Of a DNA stretch of 17,387 nucleotides, positions 14,699-17,387 are shown piece after piece. The DNA comes from Deltaproteobacteria bacterium (GTDB lineage: Bacteria > Bdellovibrionota_C > UBA2361 > SZUA-149 > JADYYL01). The notes under the pieces are model-generated. The model was not told the DNA's origin and searched no databases. It saw nothing but the letters and a program-made list of their open reading frames with translations. The position numbers were made by a program, and so were the translations under genes. Numbering within the stretch: the first letter of the stretch is position 1; every line of letters begins with the position of its first letter. The stretch lies in the NCBI GenBank assembly GCA_020853655.1, contig JADYYL010000416.1, positions 1-17,387 of the forward strand, written 5' to 3'.

Positions 14699-15274
14699 AT
14701 GCAGAGACACATTCGTGGTCGTCGGGGCGAGGACGGATTCACACTGATCGAGCTACTTATAGTCGTATCGATCATTGGGATTCTGGCCGCCCTCGGCGTC
14801 ACTACATTCACATTGATGAAAGAGCGCGCGGAGTATGCGAGGGGCCAAGATACCCTTCGCTCCGCGCAGACCGCGTTCGAAGTCGGCGATCAAGAGGCCG
14901 CTCCCGGCACGACTGTTGCGCTGACGTACACTGGAGATGCGGGCGGAGCTGTTGGGGGAGCGTTGGGCGCTCTTCTACCAGGGGCGGTCACTCCGCTGAA
15001 CGTCGATCTCGGCGCGATGTACGAGTATTGCGACTCGTCGAGTCCACCCCTGCAGGTGAAGCAGTTCCTTAACGTTGTGCCGTGCAATTCCACGCGTCGA
15101 CTGACGTGGACGCGGTTCTGCGGTGGAACTGAGATTCGGCTCGAGAATTTGCCGAATCCTGGTTGCGAAAACTCCCCAGGCGACGCTTCGAACTGTCGCC
15201 TGGGATTCTTCGTGTTGGAAGCCTGCGCCCACTCTTTTCGGTTCCTCTCCCAGCGGTGGCGCGCGCGCCGGTAA
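14699..15274 (+). CDS. Type IV pilin-like prepilin
   Basis: A 191-residue prepilin. The type III signal is a short basic leader of 13 residues ending in Gly, then FTLIELLIVVSIIGILAALG with Glu at +5 (E18), the site cut and N-methylated by PilD. The hydrophobic helix spans about 14-36. The globular part has a Gly-rich loop (GDAGGAVGGALGALLPGA) and six cysteines, possibly pairing as disulfides. The C-terminus turns basic (FRFLSQRWRARR), which is unusual for a pilin, and a strong hairpin sits in the coding sequence at 15175-15204, so the true 3' end may have been altered. GGAGGA lies 11 bases before ATG 14699, and an RpoN promoter lies 210 bases upstream. It could be a major pilin or a minor pseudopilin. 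Confidence 0.85.
   Translation: MQRHIRGRRGEDGFTLIELLIVVSIIGILAALGVTTFTLMKERAEYARGQDTLRSAQTAFEVGDQEAAPGTTVALTYTGDAGGAVGGALGALLPGAVTPLNVDLGAMYEYCDSSSPPLQVKQFLNVVPCNSTRRLTWTRFCGGTEIRLENLPNPGCENSPGDASNCRLGFFVLEACAHSFRFLSQRWRARR
15175..15204 (+). repeat. 10-bp perfect hairpin inside the pilin 3' region
   Basis: CCCAGGCGAC (15175-15184) and GTCGCCTGGG (15195-15204) pair perfectly around a 10-base loop, with AAAACT before and ATTCTT after. It has the look of an intrinsic terminator but lies 70 bases before the annotated stop of the pilin frame. Confidence 0.75.
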
Positions 15275-15347
15275 GGAGCGAAACCTCGAACAGTACTGAA
15301 TCACGACTGGACGTCATGGCAGTTCGCATGTTTTGCGAAGGTCCCCG

Positions 15348-15725
15348 ATGAATTCCTATCTCACTGTGTTTCTCGGAGCCGGCATAGGCGGTGCGCTCCG
15401 GCATGCAATCAATCAGTTCGCTGCACACTGGAGCTCGGCATTTCCGGTAGGAACGCTCACCGTTAATGTCGTCGGTTCGTTTCTCATGGGCGTCGCCGTT
15501 GTATTTTTTGCGGCGCGTGGGGAGTCCGGATCTCAGTTGAACCTGTTCTTCGCAACAGGACTTCTCGGGGGATTTACGACGTTCTCTGCTTTTTCTCTTG
15601 AATCGGCGATGTTCGCAGAAAAGGGCGACATGGCCACTGTCGCGCTTTACATCGCACTCTCCGTTGGACTCTCGGTCGGCGCTCTCCTCGCCGGATTGGC
15701 CCTGGCGCGAAGCGCGCTCGGCTAA
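15348..15725 (+). CDS. crcB: Fluoride ion exporter CrcB/Fluc
   Basis: A 125-residue protein with four membrane helices, the usual size of a Fluc subunit, which forms an antiparallel dimer and lets fluoride leak out of the cell. Family motifs are all present: GAGIGGALRH near the N-terminus, TLTVNVVGSFLMG with the pore Asn (about residue 41), and GLLGGFTTFSAFSLE (about 74-88) containing the TTFS sodium-site and phenylalanine-box segment. ATG 15348 has GAAGG six to seven bases before it; five extra residues to 15333 are not supported. It lies 73 bases after the pilin-like stop. I found no fluoride-riboswitch core upstream. Its position between pilus genes looks accidental. Confidence 0.96.
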   Translation: MNSYLTVFLGAGIGGALRHAINQFAAHWSSAFPVGTLTVNVVGSFLMGVAVVFFAARGESGSQLNLFFATGLLGGFTTFSAFSLESAMFAEKGDMATVALYIALSVGLSVGALLAGLALARSALG

Positions 15726-16007
15726 AGGCCCGTCTTTTGCTTCATCTGAGTGCGATGCCAAGGGTGATCGGTTTCCGCACATGAACAGTCGTGTATAACG
15801 CGCGCGAATGCGCGTGCGGAGGAGTTTCAAGTTGCATCCAACTTCTACGGAAGCTACCGTTCGAGTTTGCCCCTGGTCATTGACGTGCAGTTGAGATGGC
15901 CTTGTCCCCGTTGGACCACTCCTCCTATTGACGGGGAGCTGCTCATGGGGGTTCTGGGAAACTTCGAGAAGTTGTGCGCGTCAGGATACAAGATTTAGGG
16001 AGCGGAG
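15726..16007 (+). other. Intergenic region before the PilP-like gene
   Basis: No gene seen. ACGCGC (15798-15803) and GCGCGT (15810-15815) form a small hairpin overlapping TATAAC (15794-15799), a possible -10, but the matching -35 (TTTCCG region) is poor. GGGAG at 15998-16002 is the ribosome site for ATG 16008. Confidence 0.4.
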
Positions 16008-16811
16008 ATGGGGAAGTACGCCCTCGCAATTCTCGTCGTCATTTTCGGTGGCGTCTACTATTACAAGTCGACGCAGGATGTCGCCATATCTCCGCGTCAG
16101 ATGATCGATGACGGCGTGACGTCCGCGCGGCAGAAAGCGCAGCTCAGCCAGCAAGAGGAAGCGACACTTCGAGTGCAGATCGCGTTACTCGATTTCACCG
16201 CTCAGAAAGGTGCGCCTCCGAATTCTCTCAACGATCTCGTTCCCACTTACTTTGATTCTGTTCCGAAAGATCCCACGACAGGGAAGCCCTTCGAATACCA
16301 TCGGGATGGGCGAATTCCGCGACTGGGCTCTCTTCCAGCGCCGAGCACCCAAACCGCTTCGCTGGCAGGAGGCACCGCGTCCGGCTCTGCTCCAACGGGT
16401 GAGCTCGTCGACTTCGTCAACCCGAATACGATGGCGGCTGATACATTTGTCTACGATTCGACCGGGAAACGCGACCCGTTCAAACAGTTCGATTTCTCTG
16501 CGCGGCCGCAGCGTGCCGGCGCATCGACTCCGCTTGAGCGATATAGCTTGGGCCAGCTCCGCTTGACCGCGGTCATCGTGGACCCAAAGACGAATATCTC
16601 CACGGCGTTTGTTGAGGATGCTGCGGGCAAAGGATATCCGATGAAGATGGGCGCGAAGATTGGCGATCAGGGTGGTGTCGTCGTCGGAATCGAAAGTGAT
16701 CGTCTGAAGATTCTCGAGACGGCTTCTGACTTCACGGGCAAAGAATCGCAGCGCGTTGTTGAAATGAGAATTCAGCAGCAGGCAGACGCGAAGCCCGTGA
16801 AGAAGCGCTAA
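16008..16811 (+). CDS. pilP: PilP-like type IV pilus assembly protein with N-terminal membrane anchor
   Basis: A 267-residue protein. One membrane helix lies at about 4-20 (YALAILVVIFGGVYYY) with no lipobox Cys, whereas classic PilP is a lipoprotein. Residues about 47-106 (LRVQIALLDFTAQKGAPPNS, LNDLVPTYFDSVPKDPTTG, KPFEYHRDG) resemble the C-terminal half of GspG-type pseudopilins. After a Ser/Thr/Ala linker, residues about 148-258 form the PilP domain: YDSTGKRDPFKQF, LERYSLGQLRLTAVI, AFVEDAAGKGYPMKMG, IGDQGGVVVGIESDRLKILE. PilP links inner-membrane PilN/PilO to the PilQ secretin in the periplasm. The ribosome site GGGAG is five bases before ATG 16008. PilM, PilN, PilO and PilQ are not in the window, so the gene stands apart from the usual cluster. 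Confidence 0.85.
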   Translation: MGKYALAILVVIFGGVYYYKSTQDVAISPRQMIDDGVTSARQKAQLSQQEEATLRVQIALLDFTAQKGAPPNSLNDLVPTYFDSVPKDPTTGKPFEYHRDGRIPRLGSLPAPSTQTASLAGGTASGSAPTGELVDFVNPNTMAADTFVYDSTGKRDPFKQFDFSARPQRAGASTPLERYSLGQLRLTAVIVDPKTNISTAFVEDAAGKGYPMKMGAKIGDQGGVVVGIESDRLKILETASDFTGKESQRVVEMRIQQQADAKPVKKR

Positions 16812-16825
16812 CGTTCTCGCTTGAT

Positions 16826-16855
16826 GGCGCGTCGCTTGGACGCCCAAGTCGCGCC
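16826..16855. terminator. Imperfect hairpin between convergent genes
   Basis: GGCGCG (16826-16831) pairs with CGCGCC (16850-16855), and CTTGG (16835-16839) with CCAAG (16844-16848), around an ACGC loop and a small internal bulge. It lies 15 bases after the PilP-like stop and touches the last base of the minus-strand gene. No T-run is visible, so its terminator role rests on position and stem strength. Confidence 0.45.
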
Positions 16856-17387
16856 TACACTTCGCGCTTCGACGGCGCTGGATCGCGTGGCGCTTCGCCG
16901 GAATCAATGTCCAAAATCTGTTTCCCCCCGAACTCGGTCTCGTTATCGCCGATGGAGCGGAGTTTCTGCACCACTCGTGCAACTTCCTGAGCCGAACGAG
17001 CGATACCTTCCGCCATGCGCTTGAGGTCGGCCTCGTCGCCAAGCTTTTCGTTCTGGCTCAACAGTTGACTCAGGGCGACCACTCCGCTGAGGGGATTGTT
17101 CACCTCATGGCATACCGTCCGAACGATGAGTTCAATCGCCTGCAACCGCTCTGACTTCACCATCTGCCGGATGCGAGACTCCTCGAGCAAACGAGCTTCT
17201 GCCGCCTGGAGTCTTCGGATCCATGCGGTTTCCACTGCCTCACGAAGTTTCTCCGCGGTTTCACGCGGCTCGCCTTTCACGACATAGTTCCAAGCCCCTT
17301 TCTGCATCGCTTCGACGCTGGCAGAGACCTGCTCGCGTGCTGTTACGACGATGACCGGAGCGTCTGAATTATAGCGTGAGATCTCGG
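16855..17387 (-). CDS. Receiver-HisKA signalling protein without ATPase domain (N-terminus off the right edge)
   Basis: The minus-strand frame enters at the window edge and ends at 16855, showing about 177 residues. The first part is the end of a response-regulator receiver domain: APVIVVTAREQ (beta-4 with the conserved Thr), SVEAMQKGAWNYVVKG (alpha-4, beta-5 and the conserved Lys), then EKLREAVETAWI. A coiled-coil linker (RLQAAEARLLEESRIRQM) leads into a HisKA H-box, ELIVRTVCHEVNNPLSGVVA, with the phospho-acceptor His encoded at 17107-17109. The protein ends about 83 residues later in a charged tail, with no N, G1 or G2 box, so no HATPase domain is present. It could act in phosphotransfer, as an adaptor, or as a dimerisation partner. 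Its stop is 44 bases from the convergent PilP-like gene. Confidence 0.85.
   Translation of the reverse strand, partial: EISRYNSDAPVIVVTAREQVSASVEAMQKGAWNYVVKGEPRETAEKLREAVETAWIRRLQAAEARLLEESRIRQMVKSERLQAIELIVRTVCHEVNNPLSGVVALSQLLSQNEKLGDEADLKRMAEGIARSAQEVARVVQKLRSIGDNETEFGGKQILDIDSGEAPRDPAPSKREV

Noticed and set aside
14502..14747. An 81-codon open frame between the RpoN promoter and the pilin.
   Set aside because: It is Arg/Ser/Gly-rich with no motif and overlaps the pilin start; a structured leader fits better.
15275..15347. Fluoride riboswitch upstream of crcB.
   Set aside because: The conserved pseudoknot core and the CTGATGA-type 3' element are not present in the short gap.

Overview
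The window comes from a moderately GC-rich Gram-negative bacterium. Evidence for an outer membrane and surface apparatus is an apolipoprotein N-acyltransferase, three predicted lipoproteins (one with an OmpA-like peptidoglycan-binding domain), a type IV pilin-like prepilin and a PilP-like pilus-assembly protein. A sigma-54-type promoter before the pilin and a receiver-HisKA signalling protein suit a deltaproteobacterial-type lineage, but the lineage is only a guess. TTG starts appear likely for two genes. TGA is used as a normal stop.

Layout. 1-944 (minus) is the N-terminal part of a HyfB/HycC-type ion-translocating membrane subunit. 1104-4059 (minus) holds two glycosyltransferases, the first carrying a helical TPR-like C-terminus. 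4060-5029 is a long divergent intergenic region unusually rich in inverted repeats. It holds an IS5-like MITE flanked by CTAG, a second palindrome-packed element abutting it at a shared CTAG, a further hairpin and a 12-G tract. 5030-10416 (plus) runs in order: a GT4 glycosyltransferase broken by one in-frame TGA, lnt, an OmpA-family lipoprotein, a small lipoprotein and a GT39-type membrane glycosyltransferase. apaG follows (10665-11072), convergent with a minus-strand GH57-like protein (11131-12912). Upstream of that, on the minus strand, is a lipoprotein of unknown function. From 14070 (plus) come a Trm112-like small protein, a sigma-54 promoter with a long structured leader, a pilin-like gene, the fluoride exporter crcB and a PilP-like gene. 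The window ends in a convergent, incomplete receiver-HisKA protein.

How the genes fit together. The left half is mainly envelope glycan work (three cytosolic-type GTs and one polyprenyl-sugar-type GT) beside lipoprotein maturation (Lnt) and likely Lnt substrates. The right half combines small housekeeping genes with scattered type IV pilus components. The most unusual items are the nested CTAG-flanked palindromic elements at 4282-4595, the isolated nonsense codon in the third GT, the sigma-54 promoter plus upstream 16-bp palindrome before the pilin, and the receiver-HisKA protein without an ATPase domain.
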